Below, in pieces: positions 23,977-31,503 of a DNA stretch of 32,222 bases (the first letter of the stretch is position 1; each line of letters opens with the position of its first letter). The stretch is from Firmicutes bacterium UBA6648. Lineage in GTDB: Bacteria; Bacillota; Clostridia; Peptostreptococcales; Anaerovoracaceae. The notes beneath the pieces are model-generated. The model made no database searches and was not told where the DNA came from. It worked only from the letters and a program-made list of their open reading frames with translations. The stretch lies in NCBI GenBank assembly GCA_002455605.1, contig DKLE01000256.1:1-32222 (forward strand). The letters are read 5' to 3'. Both the position numbers and the translations under genes were made by a program.

Positions 23977-24055
23977 TAAAAACTTCACCTCTTTCATCAA
24001 ACTATTCTTATTATTAACACCCCGTTAGGCCATGCTAAATTGTAAATTAAATATG

Positions 24056-24094
24056 ATTATACCACTTTACTCATGTCGAGTAAAGTGGTATAAT
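24056..24094. promoter_or_regulatory. Mirror-symmetric divergent promoters of serC and serA
   Basis: A perfect inverted repeat with 17-bp arms (ATTATACCACTTTACTC and its complement) and a five-base spacer (ATGTC). On plus: TTTACT (24066-24071), 17 bases, TATAAT (24089-24094), pointing to serA. On minus: TTTACT (24079-24084), 17 bases, TATAAT (24056-24061), pointing to serC. Each promoter's -35 lies inside the other, so both RNA polymerase sites overlap completely. A palindrome of this length could also bind a dimeric regulator. Confidence 0.75.
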
Positions 24095-24163
24095 GTGCAG
24101 CAAGACAATTTTTAATGTGTTTATCACAAAATTTTAACTAAAATTTGTTATGAGGTGACAAAA

Positions 24164-25327
24164 ATGTATAATATTGCAACGCTAAACAAAATATCTCCTG
24201 TAGGCCTTGGCCGTCTTACAGACCAATATAAAATAACTGAAGATATGAATTCATCAGATGGTATTCTTGTAAGAAGCCAGGATATGCTTTCTATGGAATT
24301 CTCACAAAGTCTTCTGGCAATTGCCCGAGCCGGTGCCGGTGTGAACAACATTCCCGTTGACCGCTGCGCAGAAGAAGGCATCGTGGTCTTCAACACTCCG
24401 GGTGCCAATGCCAATGCGGTAAAGGAACTTGTATTGGCAGGAATATTCCTTGGGGCCAGAAATATACCGGATGCCATCACCTGGTCCTATGGGCTGGTAG
24501 GGAATGAAGATGTTTCCAAGGCTGTGGAAAAAGGAAAAAGTCAGTTTGCAGGCACAGAAATTAAAGGAAAGACTTTAGGCGTTATCGGTCTTGGAGCCAT
24601 TGGTGTTTCCGTTGCCAATGCCGCTGAAAAGCTCGGTATGAAAGTGATCGGAAATGACCCATACATAACCTTGCATGCCGCTCATAATCTTTCCAACACT
24701 ATTCCTGTGGTACATTCTCTTGAAGAATTGCTGCCAAACTGCGACTACGTCTCCATCCACGTTCCTGCCATGGATAAAACCAAGGGAATGATAAATAAGG
24801 ATACGATTGCCCTCATGAAGGACGGTATTACTTTCCTTAACTTCTCCAGAGACAAATTAGTTAATGATGACGATATGCTTGTTGCTCTGGCTTCCGGAAA
24901 AATAAAAAAATATATCACGGATTTCCCTAACAATAAGCTGGTGGGAAAAGAAGGTGTTATCTGCATACCTCACCTGGGTGCTTCCACAGAAGAAGCGGAG
25001 GATAACTGTGCTGTTATGGCCGCAGAGGAACTGATGGACTACATTGAAAACGGAAATATTACGAATTCTGTCAACTTCCCAGCCTGCAGCTTAGGTCCTG
25101 TAAACGGTACCCGAGTATGCGTTTTAAACAAGAACATTCCGGCTATGCTAAGTGCCATTACCGGAGCTGTTTCTGATTTGGATTTAAATATCAATAATCT
25201 TTTAAATAAAAGTAAAGGCGATTATGCTTGCACCCTTGTTGACATAGATGGAACGGTAACCGAAGCCGATGTAGCATCTAAGCTGAATATCCCTGGAATA
25301 ATCAAAATCCGGGTTATCAGTAAATAG
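24164..25327 (+). CDS. serA: D-3-phosphoglycerate dehydrogenase SerA, short ACT form
   Basis: First enzyme of serine synthesis, NAD-dependent oxidation of 3-phosphoglycerate, 387 residues. The start is the ATG at 24164-24166 with GAGGTGA upstream; a start three codons earlier overlaps that site. The substrate domain holds ARAGAGVNNIPVDRC and the conserved PGANANAVKELVLAG. The Rossmann motif is GKTLGVIGLGAIGVSVANAA. The catalytic Arg is in LNFSRDKLVND and the catalytic His in CIPHLGASTEEAEDN. The usual Glu of the D-V-F-x-x-E-P segment is replaced: the text reads TDFPNNKLV. The C-terminal ACT domain (about 315-387; TRVCVLNKNIPAMLSAITGA) suggests serine feedback or a regulatory role. Divergent from serC. 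Confidence 0.93.
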   Translation: MYNIATLNKISPVGLGRLTDQYKITEDMNSSDGILVRSQDMLSMEFSQSLLAIARAGAGVNNIPVDRCAEEGIVVFNTPGANANAVKELVLAGIFLGARNIPDAITWSYGLVGNEDVSKAVEKGKSQFAGTEIKGKTLGVIGLGAIGVSVANAAEKLGMKVIGNDPYITLHAAHNLSNTIPVVHSLEELLPNCDYVSIHVPAMDKTKGMINKDTIALMKDGITFLNFSRDKLVNDDDMLVALASGKIKKYITDFPNNKLVGKEGVICIPHLGASTEEAEDNCAVMAAEELMDYIENGNITNSVNFPACSLGPVNGTRVCVLNKNIPAMLSAITGAVSDLDLNINNLLNKSKGDYACTLVDIDGTVTEADVASKLNIPGIIKIRVISK

Positions 25328-25343
25328 ATTATTGTACTGTATA

Positions 25344-25435
25344 AAAAAACCTCTTGACCGGAAATTGATGTGACCCCAATAAGCTAGATTTTTAGGTCTA
25401 ACTTATTGGGGTCAATTCAAATCAAGAGGTTTTTT
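25344..25435. terminator. Bidirectional terminator with a nested palindrome in its loop
   Basis: Perfect 14-bp outer stem AAAAAACCTCTTGA / TCAAGAGGTTTTTT, with T-runs on both strands, lies between convergent serA and yihY. The loop is 64 bases and contains a separate 44-base palindrome (25371-25414). It should end serA on plus and the yihY operon on minus. Confidence 0.8.
25371..25414. repeat. 44-bp palindrome resembling IS-type terminal repeats
   Basis: Two inward-facing ends, TGACCCCAATAAGCTAGA and (reverse strand) TGACCCCAATAAGTTAGA, match at 17 of 18 positions and are separated by only eight bases. From memory, such TGACCCC-type ends are common in IS3-family elements of Firmicutes. There is no transposase between them and no clear target duplication, so this may be a deletion remnant, a miniature element, or simply part of the terminator. 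Confidence 0.45.
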
Positions 25436-25448
25436 ATTTGCAATTCAA

Positions 25449-26282
25449 TTACTTATATTTTGTATCTGCCCATACCTTATTGCAGAGTATTCCCAGAACC
25501 AACGCCCAGGCTAAAAAATAAAACCACATCATAACAGCTACAACAGCTGCCAAAGATCCATAGAGGATATCATAGTTGGAAATATATTGCGTATATATCT
25601 TATATCCCGATGTCACCGCCAGCATCCCCACCGAAGCAAAAATACTGCCCGGCAAAATCTGCCTGAATTTTAATTTATGTGAAGGCAGCACATAATAGCT
25701 GTATGTTACCATCAGAAAATAAAGAGCCATAGTTATCGGCCATCTGAGAGCCAGCCAAAACATATTGACTTCATAATTTATTCCGATGGTTGTCATCAGA
25801 GTTGCTGCCACTAATTCAATAATCAGCTCTCCGTAAACTAAAATAATCAATCCAAAAGCCAGCGTAAATAGAGTCACCGCCATTGTTTTAACGGCTCTTA
25901 TTCTTTCACGCCAATATCCGTTTCCTGTACTTCTACCGCCGGTTAAAGTATAATTGGCTATTCTCATAAGAGCAAATTCTGCTCTGGATGCAGCCCATAA
26001 AGTAATAACGATAAAAACCGTATTCATGGCTCTTGTGGACTGGTATGAAATTAACTTAAGCACCACATCGGCCACATCTTTTGCAACGTACCTCTGGATT
26101 AAGTCGCCCAATGCCTCCAGGGATACGGAAAAAATTCCAAGAAGCTGAGAAAGAACAATTATTGTCGGTACAATAGACATCAGAAAATAAAATGCCAGCT
26201 GTGCGGCAAAACCATGATAATATGGATCCCGAATCTGCTTAATGCCCAGCGCGATCATTTGTATCAGTCTTTTTTTATTCAT
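25449..26282 (-). CDS. YihY/BrkB family integral membrane protein
   Basis: Polytopic membrane protein of 277 residues with about six helices, among them AAQLAFYFLMSIVPTIIVLS, MAVTLFTLAFGLIILVYGEL and LAAVVAVMMWFYFLAWALVL. It has the family's early YHGFAAQLAFYFLMSIVP segment, the AASRAEFALMRIANYTLTG stretch after helix 2 and LPSHKLKFRQILPGSIFAS later on. The family was once mislabelled RNase BN; its function is not established. It is the last gene of the run DUF6506-mntP-rph-rdgB-yihY, 14 bases after rdgB, and is followed by the nested terminator. Confidence 0.92.
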   Translation of the reverse strand: MNKKRLIQMIALGIKQIRDPYYHGFAAQLAFYFLMSIVPTIIVLSQLLGIFSVSLEALGDLIQRYVAKDVADVVLKLISYQSTRAMNTVFIVITLWAASRAEFALMRIANYTLTGGRSTGNGYWRERIRAVKTMAVTLFTLAFGLIILVYGELIIELVAATLMTTIGINYEVNMFWLALRWPITMALYFLMVTYSYYVLPSHKLKFRQILPGSIFASVGMLAVTSGYKIYTQYISNYDILYGSLAAVVAVMMWFYFLAWALVLGILCNKVWADTKYK

Positions 26283-26296
26283 ATTCCACCTTTTAT

Positions 26297-26896
26297 TTAA
26301 TGGAGCTGTTCTAATTGCCTCTGTAATTCTTCCAAGGCTTTTGCCCTATGGCTGATCTTGTTTTTTTCTTCCGGAGGAATTTCTCCGAAACTCACAGCAT
26401 AGCCTAAAGGTCTGAACAGTGGATCGTATCCGAAACCATTTTCGCCAGACTCCTCAAACAGGATATGTCCCTCGCATTCTCCCCTGGCAACAATTTTAGT
26501 TCCATTGGGATAAACCATTGTTATCACGGATACAAATCTTGCTGTTCTTTTTTCCATAGGAACATCCTTTAAAAGCTCCAGAAGCTTCGCATTATTTTTC
26601 TTATCGTTTCCTTCTTCTCCTGCAAATCTTGAAGAGTAGACACCCGGTGCTCCATCCAGTGCATCTACTACCAGCCCTGAATCGTCTGCAATAGTAATCT
26701 GATTGCACAGCATGCAAATTTCACTGGCCTTTTTTAAAGAATTTGCTTCAAAAGTCTCTCCGTCTTCTTCAATTTTTATTTTTGGCAAGCCGAAATCATC
26801 ACGGCCTACGATCTTCATTCCGAACTTTTCCGTAATAGCTTCCATTTCATCAATCTTATGCTGGTTCTGAGAAGCTGCAACTGCGATCATTGTCAT
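26297..26896 (-). CDS. rdgB: XTP/dITP diphosphatase (RdgB/HAM1 family)
   Basis: House-cleaning nucleotide pyrophosphatase that hydrolyses dITP and XTP to monophosphates, 199 residues. The start is the ATG at 26894-26896 (MTMIAVAASQNQHK), with GGAGG eight bases upstream; a longer frame would include this site. Motifs: SQNQHKIDEM (nucleotide-binding T/S-x-N-x-x-K), EEDGETFEANSLKKA, ADDSGLVVDALDGAPGVYSS and the C-terminal GFGYDPLFRPLGYAVSFGEI with SHRAKALEEL. It follows rph by 39 bases, the classic rph-rdgB pairing in Firmicutes. Confidence 0.96.
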   Translation of the reverse strand: MTMIAVAASQNQHKIDEMEAITEKFGMKIVGRDDFGLPKIKIEEDGETFEANSLKKASEICMLCNQITIADDSGLVVDALDGAPGVYSSRFAGEEGNDKKNNAKLLELLKDVPMEKRTARFVSVITMVYPNGTKIVARGECEGHILFEESGENGFGYDPLFRPLGYAVSFGEIPPEEKNKISHRAKALEELQRQLEQLH

Positions 26897-26935
26897 TTCA
26901 CGTTCCTCCATCTACATTTTGTCCAATACTGTTTT

Positions 26936-27655
26936 TTATATTTCACCGATAATCTCTTTCTGTGCCCTATTCAATTCCATGCATCCTTTTTTCCCCAATT
27001 CCAAAAGTTCTGTTAAATCCTCGGATGTGAACGGAGCTTCTTCTCCTGTTCCTTGCACTTCGATATATTCTCCCTTATCGGTCATCACCAGATTCATATC
27101 CACCTGTGCTCTGGAATCTTCATAATAACATAAATCCAGCATTTTTTCTCCGTCTATGATTCCTACGCTCACAGCGGACACCAATCCTTTTACCGGGATC
27201 TCCTCTATCATGCCCTGCGCCTTCATCCATTTCATAGCTTCTACCATGGCTACAAAAGCACCTGTAATGCTGGCCGTCCTTGTTCCGCCATCTGCTTGTA
27301 TAACATCACAATCAATCCAAATGGTTCTTTCTCCCATTTTGGACATATCCACAACGGAACGAAGGGATCTTCCTATCAATCGCTGAATTTCCATGCTTCT
27401 TCCGTCAATCTTTCCTCTGCTGGCATCTCTTGTCTTTCTGGTTGCCGTGGAACGAGGTATCATACCATATTCCGCAGTAATCCAGCCCTGACCCGTACCC
27501 TTTAAATGCTTAGCCGTAGACTCATCAACGGAAGCCGTGCATATTACCTTGGTATTTCCCATTTCAATAAGCACAGAGCCTTCCGCACTCATCAAATAAT
27601 TGTTTGTTATTTTTACCTTTCTAATCTGATCCTTGTCTCTGTTATCCATTCTCAT
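26936..27655 (-). CDS. rph: Ribonuclease PH
   Basis: Phosphorolytic 3'-to-5' exoribonuclease that matures tRNA 3' ends, 239 residues, typical length. Motifs: GSVLIEMGNTKVICTASVDE, GWITAEYGMIPRSTATRKTR, RGKIDGRSMEIQRLIGRSLR and IDCDVIQADGGTRTASITGA with the phosphate-binding GGTR. The ending is LLELGKKGCMELNRAQKEII. The ATG at 27653-27655 has AAGGAG 12 bases upstream, a little far; an ATG two codons later is possible. It sits between mntP and rdgB in the same transcript. Confidence 0.97.
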   Translation of the reverse strand: MRMDNRDKDQIRKVKITNNYLMSAEGSVLIEMGNTKVICTASVDESTAKHLKGTGQGWITAEYGMIPRSTATRKTRDASRGKIDGRSMEIQRLIGRSLRSVVDMSKMGERTIWIDCDVIQADGGTRTASITGAFVAMVEAMKWMKAQGMIEEIPVKGLVSAVSVGIIDGEKMLDLCYYEDSRAQVDMNLVMTDKGEYIEVQGTGEEAPFTSEDLTELLELGKKGCMELNRAQKEIIGEI

Positions 27656-27681
27656 ATTATTGTTTTTCTCCTTCTGTGCAT

Positions 27682-28239
27682 CTAGGCAATAATTGCTTTA
27701 ATCCCTATAACAGCTAAAATTGCACCGCCTAAAATTTCTGCCTGACACCCCAATATGTCGCCGCATTTACGGCCGATCAATATAGCTGCTGATGTGAAAA
27801 CAACAGTAACTATTGCAATAATTGCAACAGCTTGAATGATATCTGCCTGTATAGCATTAAAGCCTACGCCTACAGCAAAAGCATCAATGCTCGTAGCTAT
27901 AGCCTGACAGACAAGAACCCCAAAGCTGAGTTTTTTATTGCCACATAGCATTAAAGGTCCTTTCCTGTGTTCAAAGCCTTCTTTAATCATTTTACCGCCG
28001 ATTATGCCTAAAATCAAAAATATAACGATACCTGCATATTTGGATATAAATCTGGCAAACAGATATCCCGCATAATTCCCGAGAAGCGGCATTAAAGCCT
28101 GAAATGTCCCAAAAAAAACAGGCATTGCCACATATTCTTTTATGCGTAAATTCCTATATACCATTCCGTTTGTCATAGATACTGCCACAGCATCCATTGC
28201 CAGTCCTATGCCAATAAAAAGGATCTCTGTTAATGTCAT
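27682..28239 (-). CDS. mntP: Manganese efflux pump MntP
   Basis: Six-helix exporter of Mn2+, 185 residues. The two repeat halves each carry the conserved Asp segment: GIGLAMDAVAVSMTNGM (D16) and CQAIATSIDAFAVGVGF. The helix AGIVIFLILGIIGGKMIKEG separates them. The ATG follows AGGGAA. It is the second gene of the DUF6506-mntP-rph-rdgB-yihY run. No Mn-sensing yybP-ykoY riboswitch is visible in the 51-base gap upstream. Confidence 0.93.
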   Translation of the reverse strand: MTLTEILFIGIGLAMDAVAVSMTNGMVYRNLRIKEYVAMPVFFGTFQALMPLLGNYAGYLFARFISKYAGIVIFLILGIIGGKMIKEGFEHRKGPLMLCGNKKLSFGVLVCQAIATSIDAFAVGVGFNAIQADIIQAVAIIAIVTVVFTSAAILIGRKCGDILGCQAEILGGAILAVIGIKAIIA

Positions 28240-28290
28240 TTTTTTATTTCCCTTTTTACTTTATTATGGTTCGATATGCTTTCTTCCGGC

Positions 28291-28827
28291 TTAAAGCCCC
28301 GCCGACCCCACCGGAACCGCTCCTCCTATAGACTCTATTATTTCATCTGTCATAGCTTTGTTGAACCATCCGCACATTTCTATGAAATATACGCCCCTTT
28401 CAACCAATTTCTGAGCCGCCTCTTTAGCCATCTCCATATCTTTTACAAAGTATGCATGAAGATTGCAGCTATCTGATTTTATGCAGAGATCAGTCAAATT
28501 ATCAGCACCTTCTATGATTATTCCAAATTCTTTTAGAGATGTTAGTTTATTTAATTTATCCAATTCTTCAGGGAAATATTTCACATGAGACATTTTTACT
28601 TTATCCCCTGCAGCTTTTTCTAACCTTTCTATTTTTCGTCCATCAAATGCTCCGCAAAAATTCATCAGGGTATAGCCTTCATCTGCTAATTTTTTTACAA
28701 GCTCCTCTGTTGTTTTCATATCGGGGGAACCAATCACCAGATTATAACATTCTTCATTTTTATAAACTGCCGAGTACTCTTCCGGAGTTATATTCTTTAT
28801 TTCTGAAATAAATGCATATTTTAGCAT
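28291..28827 (-). CDS. Tandem DUF6506 protein
   Basis: Uncharacterised 178-residue soluble protein made of two related halves. Each half contains the pattern strand-helix-[LVI]-x-E-G-x-x-x-[MI]-x-x-C-G-x-F: in the first, KKLADEGYTLMNFCGAFDGR; in the second, QKLVERGVYFIEMCGWFNKA. The second half also has the family's opening FGIIIEGADN and the closing ESIGGAVPVGSAGL; the first half starts YAFISEIKNI and ends KVKMSHVKYF. Single-domain DUF6506 proteins are about 100 residues. The ATG has GGGAGGT five bases upstream. It heads a five-gene run, with a promoter at 28859-28886. Function is not known. Confidence 0.75.
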   Translation of the reverse strand: MLKYAFISEIKNITPEEYSAVYKNEECYNLVIGSPDMKTTEELVKKLADEGYTLMNFCGAFDGRKIERLEKAAGDKVKMSHVKYFPEELDKLNKLTSLKEFGIIIEGADNLTDLCIKSDSCNLHAYFVKDMEMAKEAAQKLVERGVYFIEMCGWFNKAMTDEIIESIGGAVPVGSAGL

Positions 28828-28858
28828 TATTTACCTCCCAATTGTTTTTAATCAGATC

Positions 28859-28886
28859 ATTATAGCATAAATCCATAGACCTTCAA
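28859..28886 (-). promoter_or_regulatory. Promoter of the DUF6506-mntP-rph-rdgB-yihY run
   Basis: Minus strand TTGAAG (28881-28886), 16 bases, TATAAT (28859-28864) with an extended -10 TG. The start near 28852 is about 25 bases before the DUF6506 ATG. Confidence 0.65.
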
Positions 28887-28997
28887 AGAATAATCATGTA
28901 ATATAAATTTAGTAAATTTAATTTATAACAATTATAGATTAAATATGAATTAAAATTAAAAATGAATGCTGATGTTTTCAGAAGGAGTGTGATATAT

Positions 28998-29906
28998 ATG
29001 AAAATGGTTATTCTTGACGGAGCCACCATCGATCCGGAGCTCTCATGGGACGGTCTCCGTAAATTCGGAGATTTGACGGTTTATCCCCGTACTCCCAAAG
29101 AGCTTGTTTTAGATAGAAGCCGTGAGGCAGAAGCCATCTTTATCAGTAAAATATCCTTAAAGAGAAATATCCTTATTAATTGCCCTAATTTAAAATTTGT
29201 AGGGGTTATGGCCACCGGATATAATAACGTGGATTTAGCTGCATGCCGAGAGCTGGGAATTGCCGTGTGCAACATACCTTCTTACTCAACGGATGCCGTT
29301 GCACAGCATACCTTTGCCCTAATATTAGAAATTTGCAGCCAGGTTTCTCTGCACAATCAATCCGTTCAGCAGGGTGAATGGTTTACTTCTCAGGATTTCT
29401 GCTATTGGAAGTCTCCGATTTTTCTTTTAAAAGGAAAAAGTATCGGCATAATCGGGTATGGAAATATCGGCAAGAAAGTAGCTGAAATAGCTCAAGCCTT
29501 TGGAATGACCGTTCATGTTTACAGTAAGGATAGAGAGGCAGCAATCCAGGCAGACATCCTGTCTCTTCACTGCCCTGCTACAGAAGAAAACGCCGGATTT
29601 ATTAATAAGGAATTCATTGGTCAAATGAAAAATGGCGCCATATTAATCAATACAGCGAGAGGAATACTTCTTAATGAACAAGATGTGGCAGAAGCTTTAA
29701 AAAGCGGTAAGCTGTCTGCCGCCGGTATGGATGTACTGGCCAAGGAGCCTGCTGATCCGTCCAACCCGCTTATCGGGCTGAACAACTGCTATATAACCCC
29801 TCACATGTGCTGGACTCCAAAAGAAATGCGCCAAATCATCATGGATGGATGCATTGCTAATGTAGAGTCCTTCCTGGCAGGACAAACTCTAAATCGAGTG
29901 GATTAA
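28998..29906 (+). CDS. D-2-hydroxyacid dehydrogenase (hydroxypyruvate/glycerate dehydrogenase type)
   Basis: NAD(P)-dependent oxidoreductase of 302 residues from the ATG at 28998-29000, with AAGGAG ten bases upstream; the frame is open further upstream but has no site. The start MKMVILDGATIDPELSWDGL resembles clostridial glycerate dehydrogenases. The substrate domain has NCPNLKFVGVMATGYNNVDL. The Rossmann motif is GKSIGIIGYGNIGKKVAEIA. The full catalytic triad is present: Arg in NTARGILLNEQDV, Glu in MDVLAKEPAD, His in YITPHMCW. The loop after VHVYSKDREA is shorter than usual. The substrate is not certain; hydroxypyruvate is the best guess. It is a single gene convergent with hydG. Confidence 0.88.
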   Translation: MKMVILDGATIDPELSWDGLRKFGDLTVYPRTPKELVLDRSREAEAIFISKISLKRNILINCPNLKFVGVMATGYNNVDLAACRELGIAVCNIPSYSTDAVAQHTFALILEICSQVSLHNQSVQQGEWFTSQDFCYWKSPIFLLKGKSIGIIGYGNIGKKVAEIAQAFGMTVHVYSKDREAAIQADILSLHCPATEENAGFINKEFIGQMKNGAILINTARGILLNEQDVAEALKSGKLSAAGMDVLAKEPADPSNPLIGLNNCYITPHMCWTPKEMRQIIMDGCIANVESFLAGQTLNRVD

Positions 29907-29934
29907 TAAACCAATTTTTTTGAAGGATAATAAA

Positions 29935-29989
29935 AAACTGCTGTAAAGTAAGAGCTAAGCATACTTGAGCTATCGCCTTACAGCAGTTT
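29935..29989. terminator. Bidirectional terminator between the dehydrogenase and hydG
   Basis: A perfect 12-bp stem (AAACTGCTGTAA / TTACAGCAGTTT) encloses a 31-base loop with a smaller inner hairpin (AGCTAAG-CATA-CTT). The minus strand is followed by a T-run; the plus strand by TATCTTTTTG. It fits both convergent genes. Confidence 0.8.
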
Positions 29990-30037
29990 ATCTTTTTGTT
30001 TTAAAAAACACTTTCTCAACCGACAATAAAATAAAAA

Positions 30038-31456
30038 TCAGAATCGAAAATCTCTCTTGCCTTCTTCAATCTCCTTTAAATAGTTTAGTGCTATTCCTCT
30101 GGCCTTATCCGACGAAACATTTTTCATTTCCTCTAAAATCAGTGCTTCCCCTATTGTTTTTGTCTTTGGTGCTGCATAATCCACCAAATATTCTTTTAGC
30201 GTCATCAATGCATTCGGATGGCAGCAATTTTGAATTTGCTGCTTCTTACACAGCTCCATGAATCGATCGCCGGTTCTTCCCTCTCTGTAGCATGCCGTAC
30301 AAAAGCTTGGAATATACCCCAATTCCATCAGCCATTTTACCACATCATCCAGACATCGAGTATCACTCACTTCAAATTGTGCGGAATTTTCCTCTTTCGG
30401 CTCCTGTTCTACATAGCCGCCGACACTGGTCCTGGAACCGCCGCTGATCTGTGATACTCCCAGATGCAATACTCTCTCCCGGCATTTCTGACTTTCTCTC
30501 GTGGAAATAATCATTCCCGTATATGGTACCGCCACTCGGATACAGGCTACTATTTTGGCAAAGATGTCATCATCAATTCCCTTATCAAACACGTCCGGAT
30601 CAATGTCGTCTGCACGCCTTATTCGCGGCACACTGATGGTGTGAGGACCTACCCCATGTATGGCTTCCAGGTGCTCTGCATGCATCAGCAGCGAGGCAAA
30701 TTCATACTTATACAGCTCCAGCCCGAATAGTACACCCAGTCCAACGTCATCGATACCTCCCTGCATAGCTCTGTCCATAGCCTCCGTATGATACGCATAA
30801 TTATGTTTAGGGCCTGTAGGATGAAGCTTTTCATAGCTTTCCTTATGATAGGTTTCCTGAAATAAGATGTAAGTACCGATTCCTGCCTCCGCCAGTTTCT
30901 TATAATTTTCTACAGTTGTTGCCGCAATATTTACATTAACACGCCGAATGGCCCCATTTTTATGTTTAATGCTGTATATGGTCTTTATGCTGTCCAATAT
31001 ATAATCAATGGGGTTCATTTCCGGATCTTCTCCGGCTTCTATGGCTAGGCGCTTATGCCCCATGTCCTGCAAAGCCATTACTTCCTTCCTGATTTCCTCT
31101 TGAGTCAGTTTTTTTCTTGCAATATGACCGTTTTTCTTATGATAAGGGCAATATACACATCCGTTTATGCAATAGTTTGATAAATACAAGGGGGCAAACA
31201 TAACGATGCGGTTTCCATAGAAATCTTTTTTTATTTGTTCCGCCAAGGCATAAATCTCTTGATTCTTTTCCTCTATATCGCAGGCTAAAAGGACGGAAGC
31301 TTCTTTATGAGAAAGGCCCTTCCGCTCTTTGGCTTTGTCAATGATGCGGCCAATCAATTCACGATTATGCTTGTTCTTTTCTGCGTATTCAAGTGTTTCT
31401 AAGACCTCTTCATGAGATATAAACTCCTCCGCCTTTAACGATTTTGGATTATACAT
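30038..31456 (-). CDS. hydG: [FeFe]-hydrogenase maturase HydG (tyrosine lyase)
   Basis: Radical-SAM enzyme that splits tyrosine to make the CO and CN ligands of the hydrogenase H-cluster, 472 residues, the usual length. The SAM cluster motif CxxxCxxC is C96, C100, C103 (YCINGCVYCPYH). The second, C-terminal cluster uses C386, C389 and C412 (CTAC followed 22 residues later by Cys), the spacing reported for HydG. Other family text: ETYHKESYEKLHPTGPKHNY, GVGPHTISVPRIRRADDIDP and QISGGSRTSVGGY. It follows hydE by 47 bases, with AAAGGA before its ATG. The related ThiH lacks the C-terminal Cys set, which excludes it. Confidence 0.96.
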   Translation of the reverse strand: MYNPKSLKAEEFISHEEVLETLEYAEKNKHNRELIGRIIDKAKERKGLSHKEASVLLACDIEEKNQEIYALAEQIKKDFYGNRIVMFAPLYLSNYCINGCVYCPYHKKNGHIARKKLTQEEIRKEVMALQDMGHKRLAIEAGEDPEMNPIDYILDSIKTIYSIKHKNGAIRRVNVNIAATTVENYKKLAEAGIGTYILFQETYHKESYEKLHPTGPKHNYAYHTEAMDRAMQGGIDDVGLGVLFGLELYKYEFASLLMHAEHLEAIHGVGPHTISVPRIRRADDIDPDVFDKGIDDDIFAKIVACIRVAVPYTGMIISTRESQKCRERVLHLGVSQISGGSRTSVGGYVEQEPKEENSAQFEVSDTRCLDDVVKWLMELGYIPSFCTACYREGRTGDRFMELCKKQQIQNCCHPNALMTLKEYLVDYAAPKTKTIGEALILEEMKNVSSDKARGIALNYLKEIEEGKRDFRF

Positions 31457-31503
31457 AATTTGTTCCTTTCTTGTGAGTCAGCTCTGCTTCCCCATCAGTA
31501 AAT

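Noticed and set aside
24148..24480. Minus-strand 110-codon frame opposite serA
   Set aside because: It overlaps the conserved serA N-terminal domain completely and has no family features.
25371..25414. A complete insertion sequence
   Set aside because: There is no room for a transposase between the ends and no clear target-site duplication.
28240..28290. Mn-sensing yybP-ykoY riboswitch ahead of mntP
   Set aside because: The gap is only 51 bases and contains no such structure.
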